Source: Thalassotalea profundi
GTDB taxonomy: Bacteria; Pseudomonadota; Gammaproteobacteria; Enterobacterales; Alteromonadaceae
DNA length: 64,000 nt
Assembly: GCF_014653195.1 (NCBI RefSeq)
Contig: NZ_BNAH01000008.1
Coordinates: 62,001 to 126,000 of the forward strand
Direction: 5' to 3'
Below the pieces are notes generated by a model that was not told the origin of the DNA, did no database searches, and worked only from the letters and a program-made list of their open reading frames with translations. Positions 9,829 to 19,173 of this stretch are shown here, in pieces (position 1 is the stretch's first letter; each line of letters starts with the position of its first letter). Both the position numbers and the translations under genes were made by a program.

Positions 9829-10974
9829 GTGTTTAAAGCTTTGATTAATAGGTTATTCCCTTCTTTTGTAAAAAAGAAGGGAGATATTAACTACCATTAT
9901 TTTGAAACAAGTCGTGCTGAAGAGGCTAATAGTTCAAAGAACTCAATCGATCACATTCAGCAACATCTTAACCGTAATAAAAATAACGAAATAATAAAGG
10001 TTTCATCAGTCATTAAGAGAACTGAGTTATCTTCGTCTCATTCTGAGCAGTTTTTTGTCTATTTATTTGGTGAGATTAACACACAGACTTTACTTGATCC
10101 CTTAAGCGATTATGTGAGTAGAACGATAGAAGGCCTATTGATATATCCACAAGATTCACCTCAGTTAATCTTTAATTCCTTACCCGTATTACCTCGTTCA
10201 GTTACTACGTTAATGTCTGAAATAAATACCCCTGATTTTGACGTAAATATATTAATAGAAGTGATTAAGCAAGAACCGAGTATAGCCGCTGAGGTGATAA
10301 AATTGGCTAATAGTGCGGGTTTTCAACGAAGTGATAAACCTGTGACAGATTTAAAATCTGCATTTATGGCGATGGGAAGTCAGGGGCTTTTAGAAGGAGT
10401 GCTCTATAGTTTTTTAAAAAATTTCACTCCTAAAGGTAATGTTTACTATAAGCAATTTGGCGAGAAAATTTGGCAACATTGTTTAAAATGCGGCGCAATA
10501 AGTAAATTAATCGTCCTAAATAGTGAAATGAAAGAGCACGCTAATACCGCTTATTTTATTGGTCTAATTTGTAATTTAGGTGAAATGATCATATTTCAGA
10601 TAATGATTGACGCTTTTAGTCATGTAAGTCCTGACGTACAACCTAATTCGTTAGCTTTTAAACTCATGGTTGAAAAATATGCTAAGCGTTTATCGTTTGA
10701 AATAGCGAAATATTGGAAACTGCCAGATCCCATTATTCGAGCATTAGGGTTACAACTTAAAATAAATGCTGAAACACCTAGAAATAAAGTGCTTGAACAT
10801 AATAAGTTAGGGTGTTTTATCTATGAAGCGAATAAAATGAGTGAACTATATGTGATGTGGCAGAATAAGCTTATAGATCAGGATGAATTAGAACTACGTA
10901 CCGATTATTTCTTAAAAATGAGCGAATCAAAACAACTCTATACTACTTTTATGGCGTCTCATCAGGGGAGATAG
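9829..10974 (+). CDS. HDOD-domain signalling protein
   Basis: This 381-residue protein starts with GTG. Its central HDOD domain begins about residue 118 with LPVLPRSVTTLMSEI and continues through EPSIAAEVIKLANSAGF to about residue 320. HDOD domains are HD-related but usually lack metal-dependent phosphodiesterase activity and act in signal transduction and regulation. The first 110 residues are polar with a basic start (FPSFVKKKGD) and no known domain. The C-terminal 60 residues look helical. It is convergent with the MarR gene, with only 7 bases between them. The role is unknown. Confidence 0.85.
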   Translation: MFKALINRLFPSFVKKKGDINYHYFETSRAEEANSSKNSIDHIQQHLNRNKNNEIIKVSSVIKRTELSSSHSEQFFVYLFGEINTQTLLDPLSDYVSRTIEGLLIYPQDSPQLIFNSLPVLPRSVTTLMSEINTPDFDVNILIEVIKQEPSIAAEVIKLANSAGFQRSDKPVTDLKSAFMAMGSQGLLEGVLYSFLKNFTPKGNVYYKQFGEKIWQHCLKCGAISKLIVLNSEMKEHANTAYFIGLICNLGEMIIFQIMIDAFSHVSPDVQPNSLAFKLMVEKYAKRLSFEIAKYWKLPDPIIRALGLQLKINAETPRNKVLEHNKLGCFIYEANKMSELYVMWQNKLIDQDELELRTDYFLKMSESKQLYTTFMASHQGR

Positions 10975-10981
10975 CCATACT

Positions 10982-11425
10982 TTACTTACCGAGACTTCTC
11001 GATTGAATTGCAAGTTTTTCAAACATTGTTTTTATTTGTTGCTGCTCTTTAGTTGTCAGCACTGAAAGCAGCTCTTGCTCTCTCTTTAAAGCAAGCGGTA
11101 CTAGTTGCTGATAAATAGTCTCAGCTTTCTTGGTTAAACTGAGTAATGAAGAACGTTTATCGCCATCGTGTGCACTTCTAAGCAGTAACTTTTGCTCCAG
11201 CATACCTATTATTGCTCTACTTGTTGGCATTTTTTCTAAATTTGCTTGAATACTTATTTCTTTCGCAGAAAGTGGGGAATTATTACCAAGGACCGCTAAT
11301 ACGCGCCATTGTTGAGGAGTTAACTCAAACTGTCCTGTATAAATTTGAGCAATGTTATTTGTTACTAATGCTTGAAGATGCGTTAGTTGATAAGGAAAAA
11401 AGTCTTCTAGAACTAAAGTTGCCAT
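10982..11425 (-). CDS. MarR-family transcriptional regulator
   Basis: This 147-residue protein has the winged helix-turn-helix of the MarR family: LTPQQWRVLAVLGNN, then a recognition region around residues 55-80, then a wing with DGDKRSS. Flanking helices would form the dimer interface. It is divergent from the CHMI-type isomerase gene with 159 bases between, so it most likely controls that gene and itself. HpaR-type MarR proteins regulate homoprotocatechuate catabolism, which fits an isomerase partner, but no other hpa genes are present. The ligand is unknown. Confidence 0.88.
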   Translation of the reverse strand: MATLVLEDFFPYQLTHLQALVTNNIAQIYTGQFELTPQQWRVLAVLGNNSPLSAKEISIQANLEKMPTSRAIIGMLEQKLLLRSAHDGDKRSSLLSLTKKAETIYQQLVPLALKREQELLSVLTTKEQQQIKTMFEKLAIQSRSLGK

Positions 11426-11584
11426 AATATGTTGTTTTATAAGTGATGGTATTAATAGTTAATTTACCAAAAATTAGCGAAAGTGTGTTAGAAAATACAG
11501 GTAGATTAACTTTGGTGATATTATTTAGTCTATTTTAAATATTTTTATAGTCACTCTACCTTTCTTAATATAAAAGGAATTCCT

Positions 11585-11929
11585 ATGCCGCATTTTGTGA
11601 TTGATTGTTCTGTAAGTATTTTATCACAGCATGATGAAAGTACGATAAACGAGCAAATTCATTTTACTGCCCATTTAACAGGGTTATTTGACGAAAATGA
11701 TATAAAAGTGAGAGTAAATCCATTTAAAACATTTCTTGTGGGGAATAAACAGGAAGATTTTATTCATGTATTTGCTCATATTATGGAAGGGCGAACAATC
11801 GAGCAAAAAGCAAAGCTTTCTAATGTTATTGTTAAAAAGTTAGCGGAAATGTTTCCACATGTCCCTAATATTGCTATGAATGTCTGTGACTTTGAAAAAG
11901 CAAGTTATGTTAATAAAGCAATGCTTTAA
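11585..11929 (+). CDS. 5-carboxymethyl-2-hydroxymuconate isomerase family (HpaF/CHMI-like)
   Basis: This 114-residue protein of the tautomerase superfamily starts MPHFVIDCS. After removal of the initiator Met, the N-terminal Pro is the catalytic base in this family. Length and the MEGRT motif fit HpaF (about 126 aa), which isomerises 5-carboxymethyl-2-hydroxymuconate in the homoprotocatechuate meta-cleavage route. None of the other hpa genes is nearby, so it may have a different tautomerase role or complete a dispersed pathway. It is preceded by AAAGGAATTCCT, which holds a good Shine-Dalgarno sequence, and is divergent from a MarR gene. Confidence 0.8.
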   Translation: MPHFVIDCSVSILSQHDESTINEQIHFTAHLTGLFDENDIKVRVNPFKTFLVGNKQEDFIHVFAHIMEGRTIEQKAKLSNVIVKKLAEMFPHVPNIAMNVCDFEKASYVNKAML

Positions 11930-12114
11930 TATTTACTTAATAAAACATACCTAAATATATTTATTGCTCTCGTTCTTTATTTAAATAACAAAGCTGCAGC
12001 CTCACTTATAAACGATACATAAAAATAGTCTTAATGAAATTGATTCGTATTTATATATGTGTTCTAATCTCGCCAATTTTAAAGGTTAGACTAAATATTG
12101 TAGGTACTCTCATC

Positions 12115-14172
12115 ATGAAGACAAAAAAGAAGTCGCTTTCGTTGGCAATTGGATTTGCCTTAGTATCACTAAATACGGTTGCTGAGCAGGAAAAAAACAA
12201 AGAATCTATTATGCCAGCCATGGAAGTTATTCAGGTGGTGGGTAATGCTAATTCAGTAATATTAGATCATACAGGCTCCGTTGTTGTAATAAACCGCCAA
12301 CAAATTGAAAAAATTCAACCTTTATCTACTGAAGATATACTTCGTCGTATTCCTGGTATAAATACGAAAAGTGAAGAAGAAACCGCTATTGTTGCAAATT
12401 TTGGTATTCGTGGCTTATCAGCTAGTGAATCTAAATCTCTTATGTTAGAAGATGGTGTGCCAGTTGCTCCTGGTCTATTTATTGGTAATGATCGTTACTT
12501 TAATCCACGTATTCAACGTATAGAAAAAGTTGAAGTACTAAAAGGCTCATCGTCTCTTCGCTATGGCCCATCAACTATTGGTGGTGTAGTTAACTATCAG
12601 ACCAAAACTCCTGATGATGGAGTAATGCTCACAGCAAGAGCTGGTTCATTTAATATGCACGAACTTAGCTTAGAAGCTGGTGGCAAAAGTGCATCAGAAG
12701 ACGCCTTTGCTGGTATTGTGGCTACACACGCTAGCAGTGATGGATTTATGGATAAAAGCTACGAAATGACTGATGTGATGGCAAAAGCAGGGGTTGTTTT
12801 TAGTAATGGTCAAAAGCTTGGTATTAAAATTTCACGTTATGAAAATGATGCGGATATATCTTACCGCGGTTTATTGATGGACGATTATTTAGCAGGAGCC
12901 GATTATAATCCTGGGGCAGATGATAAATATTTAACTGATCGTACTGCTTTTGATATTAATCATGAGTGGGAAGTTTCTGATAACGCAACATTAAAAACGT
13001 TGGCATATTGGAGCGAAGTGAGTCGTGATTACTGGCGATATGATGTTGATACAGCAGCATCGAACATCGCAGGTAAATGGGTTTATAAAGACACATTATC
13101 GGGCAATAACCGCTCGTTTGATCGTGTGGGAATAGAAACCCGTTTGAATTTAGAACATCAGTTATTTGATATGACCGCTAGTAGTGAATTTGGTTTGCGC
13201 TTTATGCAAGAAGAATCAAATGATACGCGTATTCGTGCGGTACGTAGTGCGGATCGGACAGGCGTTAATGATCGCCATAGAATTGATTCTGCAAACAGTT
13301 TTGCAGCACATGGACAAACGCGTATTGAATTATCAGATGCGTTTGCTGTAACTCCAGGTATTCGCGTTGAGTCATACGAACAAAAACGTGTGATATTAAC
13401 AGATGATAACAGCACAGCAAAAACAAGTAATACTGAGTTTTTACCGGGTGTTGGAGTTACTTACAATGTTAATGATTCAGCTCAGATATATGGTGGTGTG
13501 TATCGTGCATTTTCACCTGCTACGAATGGTGTTGCTCTTGATGGTTTAATGGATCAAAATTTGGATGGTGAGCGTTCGACTAACTATGAGTTAGGCTTAC
13601 GTGGTAATCAAGGTGAAATTAGTTATGAAGTTGCTGCGTTTTTGATGAATTTCAGCAATCAAGTTGTTACTGGTAATAGTGATCCAAATTTATCGCAGTC
13701 TAATGGCGGTAAAACAGAGCACTTAGGCATGGAGTTTATGCTAGGTTATGTGCTTGGTGGCGGGTTTAGCATCGATAGTAACGCGACTTGGGTGCCTACA
13801 TCAGAATTTAAAAGTGGTGAATATCAAGGTAATCGACTTCCTTACGCGCCAAAAATTGTGGCTAATTTAGCGCTAAATTATGAATATGAGCATTTTAATG
13901 CTGCTATTACAGTGCACCACAGAGGCGAACAATTTGGTGATGCGAGCAATATTGAAGATATTCCAACAGATGCAGCTGGTGGTATTTGGGGGGGATTAAT
14001 GCCATCGTATACGTTATTAGATTTAACAGCACAATATAATGTTGCTGATAATATACGAGTGTTTGGTGCAGTTAAAAACTTAACTGATAAACGCTATATC
14101 ACAGGCCTACGTCAAGGTATATATGCAGGGCCAGAACGTTCAGTTGAAATGGGCATAAGCTATAGTTTTTAA
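12115..14172 (+). CDS. TonB-dependent receptor, FecA-like
   Basis: This is an outer-membrane receptor of 685 residues. I use the ATG at 12115 rather than 12034, because the signal peptide (MKTKKKSLSLAIGFALVSL) begins there. A TonB-box-like segment (MEVIQVVG) follows the signal peptide. The plug domain comes next, with DILRRIPGI and KGSSSLRYGPSTIGG. A 22-strand barrel is expected to the end, which closes on the aromatic SYSF. Plug features (NFGIRG, LEDGVPVAPG) resemble FecA and other siderophore or ferric-citrate receptors. There is no FecR/FecI or periplasmic binding protein nearby and no evident Fur box, so the ligand is open. Confidence 0.9.
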   Translation: MKTKKKSLSLAIGFALVSLNTVAEQEKNKESIMPAMEVIQVVGNANSVILDHTGSVVVINRQQIEKIQPLSTEDILRRIPGINTKSEEETAIVANFGIRGLSASESKSLMLEDGVPVAPGLFIGNDRYFNPRIQRIEKVEVLKGSSSLRYGPSTIGGVVNYQTKTPDDGVMLTARAGSFNMHELSLEAGGKSASEDAFAGIVATHASSDGFMDKSYEMTDVMAKAGVVFSNGQKLGIKISRYENDADISYRGLLMDDYLAGADYNPGADDKYLTDRTAFDINHEWEVSDNATLKTLAYWSEVSRDYWRYDVDTAASNIAGKWVYKDTLSGNNRSFDRVGIETRLNLEHQLFDMTASSEFGLRFMQEESNDTRIRAVRSADRTGVNDRHRIDSANSFAAHGQTRIELSDAFAVTPGIRVESYEQKRVILTDDNSTAKTSNTEFLPGVGVTYNVNDSAQIYGGVYRAFSPATNGVALDGLMDQNLDGERSTNYELGLRGNQGEISYEVAAFLMNFSNQVVTGNSDPNLSQSNGGKTEHLGMEFMLGYVLGGGFSIDSNATWVPTSEFKSGEYQGNRLPYAPKIVANLALNYEYEHFNAAITVHHRGEQFGDASNIEDIPTDAAGGIWGGLMPSYTLLDLTAQYNVADNIRVFGAVKNLTDKRYITGLRQGIYAGPERSVEMGISYSF

Positions 14173-14221
14173 AAGAAAATTTAATTATTAACCCTCTATT
14201 TTCCGGGGGGAAGTGATACTT

Positions 14222-14261
14222 GTTCCGCCCTAAAATATCTGAGTTTTTTTTAGGGCAGAAC
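14222..14261. terminator. Bidirectional stem-loop between TonB receptor and PDC gene
   Basis: A 14-bp stem with one mismatch pairs 14222-14235 (GTTCCGCCCTAAAA) with 14248-14261 (TTTTAGGGCAGAAC) around a 12-base loop. The two flanking genes are convergent, so a terminator serving both is expected. The downstream T-tract is poor on both strands. Confidence 0.6.
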
Positions 14262-14282
14262 ATCATGTGATACTATAAATTA

Positions 14283-15260
14283 TTATTTATTAAAATGGCT
14301 TTGTTTGAGCAAGGTTTCTGCTTTAGCCCCTAAATAAACATAAATACCTAAACCAATTAATAATCCTACAGAAGCTGCCATCATAGCTACAGCATTACCA
14401 AGGTACTCAGGTGCCCCTAATACTGATTTAAACATAAGCAATAATGCCTCTATTGATACTGCAATTAATATGGTAGCAATAAAGCGGGTAATTGTTCTTC
14501 GTGTTGAGCTATGTCGAAAGATATCTTTTTTCATTAAGACTTCTTCTTCCATGGTTGTTTTACCTAAGTCAAAGATCGCTAGTGCTAAAGTGAGAAATAT
14601 AATGATCCCAAAGGGTTTTAGGTGAATATTTTCAGGGGTAGGAGCAATTAATAATTGAAAAATTTCACTACCTGCTGAGTATAAAAGTATACCGACAACA
14701 AAAAATAGGCCGATGACAATAAAGGAATAAATACAGATGAAAAAAGGATGAAATTTTTTACGTTTTCTATCACCCATTAAAAATTCAATGGCATGTTCTA
14801 AGTCAATATCGATAACAAGAAAGCCAACCACTTCATTTAGTTTATTCGTATACTTTACGGCTGTTGAAATACAGAGCTTATGGCTAGATGTGGATAAATA
14901 AGGATCCGTTACAACTATATCATTACTTTCATTAGCGATAAGAAAATAAGGACGGTAAGAACGGTCTACCCCCTTTCCTTTGCTTTTGTGATTAGAATAT
15001 TGTTTTTTATTAGTAATGTTGTTGCTAACTTGCACGCCATCTTTATCTAACGTAAACATGAGTTCAACAAAAGGGTAGTTTTGCCCTAACCATTTCATTG
15101 AGGTTTTTAGTAAGTTTTCATCATCAAAAAAAGCTTCATCAAAAGCGCCTGCTACAATTGAAGCCATTAGCTCATGAATTGGCGCTTTATATTCATGGTA
15201 TCTTTCTATTACGCTAATATAATTCATAAACTTAACCAATACATTTTTCTCTATTGTCAT
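14283..15260 (-). CDS. PDC/Cache-type sensor protein with four membrane helices and no output domain
   Basis: Residues 25-160 of this 325-residue protein look like a PDC (Cache) ligand-sensing fold, including the family-typical DRSYRPYF (99-106) and a closing VVGFLVIDIDLE. Four hydrophobic helices follow at about 171-194, 217-231, 258-277 and 290-312. There is no signal peptide or membrane helix before the sensor, and no HAMP, kinase, GGDEF or methyl-accepting output domain after it. The sensor may therefore face the cytoplasm or be translocated without a leader. A chemoreceptor gene lies just upstream on the same strand. The domain call is moderately sure; the function is unknown. Confidence 0.7.
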   Translation of the reverse strand: MTIEKNVLVKFMNYISVIERYHEYKAPIHELMASIVAGAFDEAFFDDENLLKTSMKWLGQNYPFVELMFTLDKDGVQVSNNITNKKQYSNHKSKGKGVDRSYRPYFLIANESNDIVVTDPYLSTSSHKLCISTAVKYTNKLNEVVGFLVIDIDLEHAIEFLMGDRKRKKFHPFFICIYSFIVIGLFFVVGILLYSAGSEIFQLLIAPTPENIHLKPFGIIIFLTLALAIFDLGKTTMEEEVLMKKDIFRHSSTRRTITRFIATILIAVSIEALLLMFKSVLGAPEYLGNAVAMMAASVGLLIGLGIYVYLGAKAETLLKQSHFNK

Positions 15261-15397
15261 CGTATATCGCTACATAATTACAGGCAAACGACAAAAATAC
15301 ATGCGTGACTTGAGAAAAATTAAGCTATGAAGTCCATTAATTAAACTAACGAAGAAGTTGAGAAGAATAAATAAGACAGGTAACTATTAAGTGGAGA

Positions 15398-15428
15398 GTT
15401 GCAGAAGCGAACGGCCTCCTTCTGCAAC
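15398..15428 (-). terminator. Stem-loop after the Cache chemoreceptor gene
   Basis: A perfect 10-bp stem (GTTGCAGAAG at 15398-15407, CTTCTGCAAC at 15419-15428) with an 11-base loop lies 12 bases beyond the chemoreceptor stop. It probably ends or stabilises that transcript, but no T-tract follows. Confidence 0.45.
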
Positions 15429-15440
15429 ATTATTCGATTA

Positions 15441-17066
15441 TTAGGTTGGCATTTTAAAGTGTGACATAAATGATTCTAACTCTTCACTTAATTCTATCAA
15501 TGCTTGCGTGGATTTTTTACCTGAATGAACTAATTCCACGGCATTGTGTGAGCTTTGCGAAATCATGTTTACGCGTTGTGATATATCTTCACCCACCTTA
15601 TTTTGTTCGTCGGCAGCAATCGCTATTTGATTGTTCATATCTGTAATTGTGCTGAGTGCTAATGCGACTTGGTTGAGTGCATTGGCGGCTTCTTGGGTTT
15701 GCTCTACAGTGCCTTCACTGGACGCTTTACTGAGTGACATTGTTTCAACGCCTCTATTAGAACCAGCTTGTAAGCGTTGTATCATATTTTGAATTTCTTC
15801 AGTGCTTTGTTGAGTGCGTTGCGCTAAGTTTCTGACTTCTTCTGCCACAACGGCAAAACCTCTTCCTTGTTCTCCTGCTCTGGCCGCTTCAATTGCTGCA
15901 TTAAGCGCAAGCAGATTGGTTTGATCTGCAATACTGCGAATAACATCGAGCACTGAAACGATATTAGAAACATCATTACCTAGTTCAGTAATAACATTGC
16001 TGGCATCGTCGATTTGTGAGGCAAGTGTTTCAATTGAAATCACCGCTGCATCAACAATTTTATGTGCTCTATCTCCTTGTTGATCTGCTTCCTTGGTTGA
16101 TGCCGCTGCGCCGCTGGCATTATCGGCAACGGTTTGAGATGTTGCGGCCATTTCAGTAATTGCTGTCGCTACCATGTCTATTTCAGCCATTTGTGATTCA
16201 AATGCCATATCTATTTGACCGGTTCGATTGTTAGCATCTTCTGCTTCTTGGCGTAGTTTGGCTGTAGACTTTTCTACATTACTTAATACTTTTGCTAATG
16301 CTTCGCTAAGATAAATCATAGAACCATAGATAGAGTCGGGTTTTGCATTATTTTTGACGTTAACGGTTAGGTCGCCTTTTGCTACTTTTTGAACGATGGC
16401 GAGTACATCGTCTAGCTCACCGCCTAGATCAGATAATAATTTTCGAGTTGACCAAATCAATATAAAGCCAATTGCTGCGGTTAAAATTAAGCAGATTGTT
16501 ACTTGCCATTTAGCACTATCCCAAAAGCGAGCTTCAACTTCTGAAAAGCCGATCCCGGTACCAACATACCAGCCCCATTTAGGGGTTTGTTGTGCTATTG
16601 AGAGTTTATTTTCGATACTGCCATCAGCTTGTTTTTGAGTCCATTCGTATTCAGCAATTCCATTGGGTCTTTGTCTTACTGCATTTTCTAATATTTTACC
16701 GACACTATTACCTTTTCCGTCTTTAAATTCATTAAAACTTGTGCCATGTAATTGAGGATCTAAGGGGGTGGCAATAAAATTAAGATTTTCATCGGCGACA
16801 TAAACATATTCAGACTGGTGATATTTATTATTTCTGAGTAAGTAGGTAGCTAGGGTTTTAGCTTCTTCTTCGGTGATTTTGCCGCTTTCTACATAGTCTT
16901 CCATTTCAGTAACTATGTTGTAGGTTGATTTAAATAGTTGCTCTACACGCGCTTTATTATCGTCAGTGCTTGCAATTCGTAATGTTGTCAAACCTACAAA
17001 CATTAACAGTAAAAATGAGGCTAATATTACAATAATCAACCCACCTACTTTTACATTTAACTTCAT
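15441..17066 (-). CDS. Methyl-accepting chemotaxis protein with single Cache sensor
   Basis: This 541-residue transducer has membrane helix 1 at residues 8-28 and a periplasmic single Cache domain at about 35-185, including GWYVGTGIG near its end. Helix 2 is at about 190-206, followed by HAMP and the cytoplasmic methyl-accepting coiled coil. The highly conserved hairpin tip ([18 protein letters not shown]) lies near residues 380-400. No CheR-binding pentapeptide is visible at the C terminus. Single-Cache receptors often sense small organic acids or amino acids; the ligand here is unknown. A PDC-sensor gene follows on the same strand 180 bases later. Confidence 0.95.
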   Translation of the reverse strand: MKLNVKVGGLIIVILASFLLLMFVGLTTLRIASTDDNKARVEQLFKSTYNIVTEMEDYVESGKITEEEAKTLATYLLRNNKYHQSEYVYVADENLNFIATPLDPQLHGTSFNEFKDGKGNSVGKILENAVRQRPNGIAEYEWTQKQADGSIENKLSIAQQTPKWGWYVGTGIGFSEVEARFWDSAKWQVTICLILTAAIGFILIWSTRKLLSDLGGELDDVLAIVQKVAKGDLTVNVKNNAKPDSIYGSMIYLSEALAKVLSNVEKSTAKLRQEAEDANNRTGQIDMAFESQMAEIDMVATAITEMAATSQTVADNASGAAASTKEADQQGDRAHKIVDAAVISIETLASQIDDASNVITELGNDVSNIVSVLDVIRSIADQTNLLALNAAIEAARAGEQGRGFAVVAEEVRNLAQRTQQSTEEIQNMIQRLQAGSNRGVETMSLSKASSEGTVEQTQEAANALNQVALALSTITDMNNQIAIAADEQNKVGEDISQRVNMISQSSHNAVELVHSGKKSTQALIELSEELESFMSHFKMPT

Positions 17067-17169
17067 TTTATTACCTCTGATATAGCGCGTGAACTGCGCA
17101 ATGGTAGATGTTTTCTCTATGGTGTTCTAATTAACTATAACAGAAAAAGGTAATATTGAAATTAGTATG

Positions 17170-18276
17170 TTATCTAGACAGTTGATAGATCATGTCGTGA
17201 ATTTTAGGTTGGATATTCTTGAGTAATGAATAGAGTTTTATTTGGTTTTTCGCGCGATCTAAGTTATGCATCTCATACTTTGTGTGGAAGTAATTATCGC
17301 CATCAATAAAGTCGGTAAGAAAGCGAATACCAATCATAAATGGCAGTAATTGAGCCCCTATAACTAAACTTTGCTTTTCAAGTTCGTTAATGTGGTTATC
17401 TAATTCACTTAAATATCCTTTTGCTAAGGCTGAAAGGATATCTTCACGGACATACATTTCTTCTATGTTTTTACCGTCTTCAGGTAAGTTTGAGCAGCAG
17501 GTTCTAACCATATCGCCAAAGTCGTGCATTATAAAACCAGGCATACAGGTATCTAAATCAATAACAGCAGTAGGGTTATTATTACTTGCACAAAAAAGTA
17601 GATTATTTATCTTGGTGTCATTATGAGTAACTCGCAAAGGTAAACTTGCTTCTAATTCCGCTACGCTTTTAATGAATTCATGCTCAGATAAACAAAATTC
17701 AAGTAGTTCGCTGCAATGTTGTAGGCGATCATTTGTGTTGCTTTTAGCCGCTGTTTTTAATTGTGATAGTCTATGCCCAAGATGGTGAAAGCTAGGGATG
17801 ATAACGGCTAACTCTTGTGCTGGAAAGTCAGCCAGTGCATGAGTGAATTTAGCAAATGCTGCTGCAACTTGTTGTGCTTGCTCAGGGGTGTCGACAGCTT
17901 CAATGGTATAACAATTAGGAATATATTCTATGGCACGCCAGTAATTACGATCAACTAATGAGAATACCTTATTGTCGTTGTTTTCTATTTGACGCATAGG
18001 TGTTAATTGATATTGACCTTGCGTTTGTTTATTTAATAAATGATTATTAATTAATTCGGCATTATTAACAACGTCACCAGGTTTAGGAAAAACATGTTGA
18101 TTAATTTTCTGTAATACAAAGTTAGTATTAATTGAGCGCACTAAGAATGTGCTATTAATTAAGCCATTTCCTAAAGGAGCCACAGTACTATTATTTAAAG
18201 AACAGTGATAATGGGGAAGTACTCTTTGTAAAGTGGTGCGCTCTACTGCTTTGCTCATACGCATTTTGAACTTCAT
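17170..18276 (-). CDS. NahK-like N-acetylhexosamine 1-kinase (APH fold)
   Basis: This 368-residue phosphotransferase resembles N-acetylhexosamine 1-kinase NahK over its length. It shares LGNGLINSTFLV near the N terminus, the catalytic loop VTHNDTKINN, the metal-binding VIDLDTCMPG with the following DFGD, and the C-terminal IRFLTDF...DGDNYFHTKY and NLDRAKNQIKL. NahK phosphorylates GlcNAc or GalNAc at the anomeric carbon. It is the last gene of a three-gene operon, 6 bases after a nucleotidyltransferase. The start is ambiguous among three close in-frame ATGs (18276, 18264, 18258). Cytoplasmic. Sugar preference is inferred from the GH109 partner. Confidence 0.8.
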   Translation of the reverse strand: MKFKMRMSKAVERTTLQRVLPHYHCSLNNSTVAPLGNGLINSTFLVRSINTNFVLQKINQHVFPKPGDVVNNAELINNHLLNKQTQGQYQLTPMRQIENNDNKVFSLVDRNYWRAIEYIPNCYTIEAVDTPEQAQQVAAAFAKFTHALADFPAQELAVIIPSFHHLGHRLSQLKTAAKSNTNDRLQHCSELLEFCLSEHEFIKSVAELEASLPLRVTHNDTKINNLLFCASNNNPTAVIDLDTCMPGFIMHDFGDMVRTCCSNLPEDGKNIEEMYVREDILSALAKGYLSELDNHINELEKQSLVIGAQLLPFMIGIRFLTDFIDGDNYFHTKYEMHNLDRAKNQIKLYSLLKNIQPKIHDMIYQLSR

Positions 18277-18282
18277 TATTAA

Positions 18283-19155
18283 CTAATGAAATAGTCCTTT
18301 TTCGGTTAATAGTGCTAATTTATTGTGGACAATATCTGAATCAGCCGCATATGTTACGCCAAACCATTCGTCATGTGAAGTAAGTACTTCTATACAGGCT
18401 TTTTCATCGTTAATTGCTTTCATTGCGGCATCGGGTAAATAACATTCTTGTTGGTTATTAAGTGAAGATAAGGAATGACTAATGAGCTCAGCTAATGTGT
18501 CAAAAATTTGGGGATGAAACGACCAACAGTTCATTGATACTAAGTCGTTATCATTTAAGTCACTTGCCCGATTGTTTTTAGTATCGCTAATTATTCCTTT
18601 AGGTGATTGTCTTATGTTTGTTACTTCAGAAATTTCAAGTAGTGTATTATTTTTTGAGATACTGCAAATACCTCTATTAACGCCGCCATGTGCCGAAAGG
18701 GTGTTTTTTAGTGGGTAGCCGACAAGGTAGTGCTGACTTTTATTGTGTAAATTAGCATTATATAACAAGGTGAATGCGTGAGCTCCATAATAATCGTCAC
18801 CATTAATTACAGTAAAATTATCGTCGATTAAATTATGGCAACACCATAAGGCATGGGCTGTACCTAATGGTTTTGAATGTCCAATTTTTTTTGATAGTGA
18901 GTCTGGTAAGCTTTGATTTTTTTGAATCACTGTGTGGTATTCACTATCGGAAAAATGCTGATATAAAGGCAGTGTTTGTATTAATTGCTCATGCTTTTGC
19001 TGGCAAACGATAATAAATTTTCGATAACCTGCTTGATGTGCGTGATCAATATTGTACGACATTAGGGGGCGGTTTAAGGGGCCAAAACATGTTAATTGTT
19101 TTGGACCACCAAAACGGCTACCATTTCCTGCAGCTAAAATAATGAGTGTTTTCAA
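18283..19155 (-). CDS. Sugar-1-phosphate nucleotidyltransferase
   Basis: This 290-residue protein has the GT-A nucleotidyltransferase start LAAGNGSRFGGPKQL, the usual G-x-G-x-R with downstream Lys, and a metal-binding aspartate motif VINGDDYYG. It would couple a sugar 1-phosphate to an NTP. Placed between a GH109 glycosidase and a NahK-like kinase, it is best read as the UTP-dependent step making UDP-GalNAc or UDP-GlcNAc. It lacks the GlmU acetyltransferase beta-helix. It follows the glycosidase by 18 bases and precedes the kinase by 6, so the three are one transcript. The nucleotide and sugar are inferred. Confidence 0.8.
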   Translation of the reverse strand: MKTLIILAAGNGSRFGGPKQLTCFGPLNRPLMSYNIDHAHQAGYRKFIIVCQQKHEQLIQTLPLYQHFSDSEYHTVIQKNQSLPDSLSKKIGHSKPLGTAHALWCCHNLIDDNFTVINGDDYYGAHAFTLLYNANLHNKSQHYLVGYPLKNTLSAHGGVNRGICSISKNNTLLEISEVTNIRQSPKGIISDTKNNRASDLNDNDLVSMNCWSFHPQIFDTLAELISHSLSSLNNQQECYLPDAAMKAINDEKACIEVLTSHDEWFGVTYAADSDIVHNKLALLTEKGLFH

Positions 19156-19173
19156 TAGTTTTCTTATTTTTAG

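Noticed and set aside
12034..12114. Upstream start for the TonB receptor
   Set aside because: It would put 27 unrelated residues before a good signal peptide.
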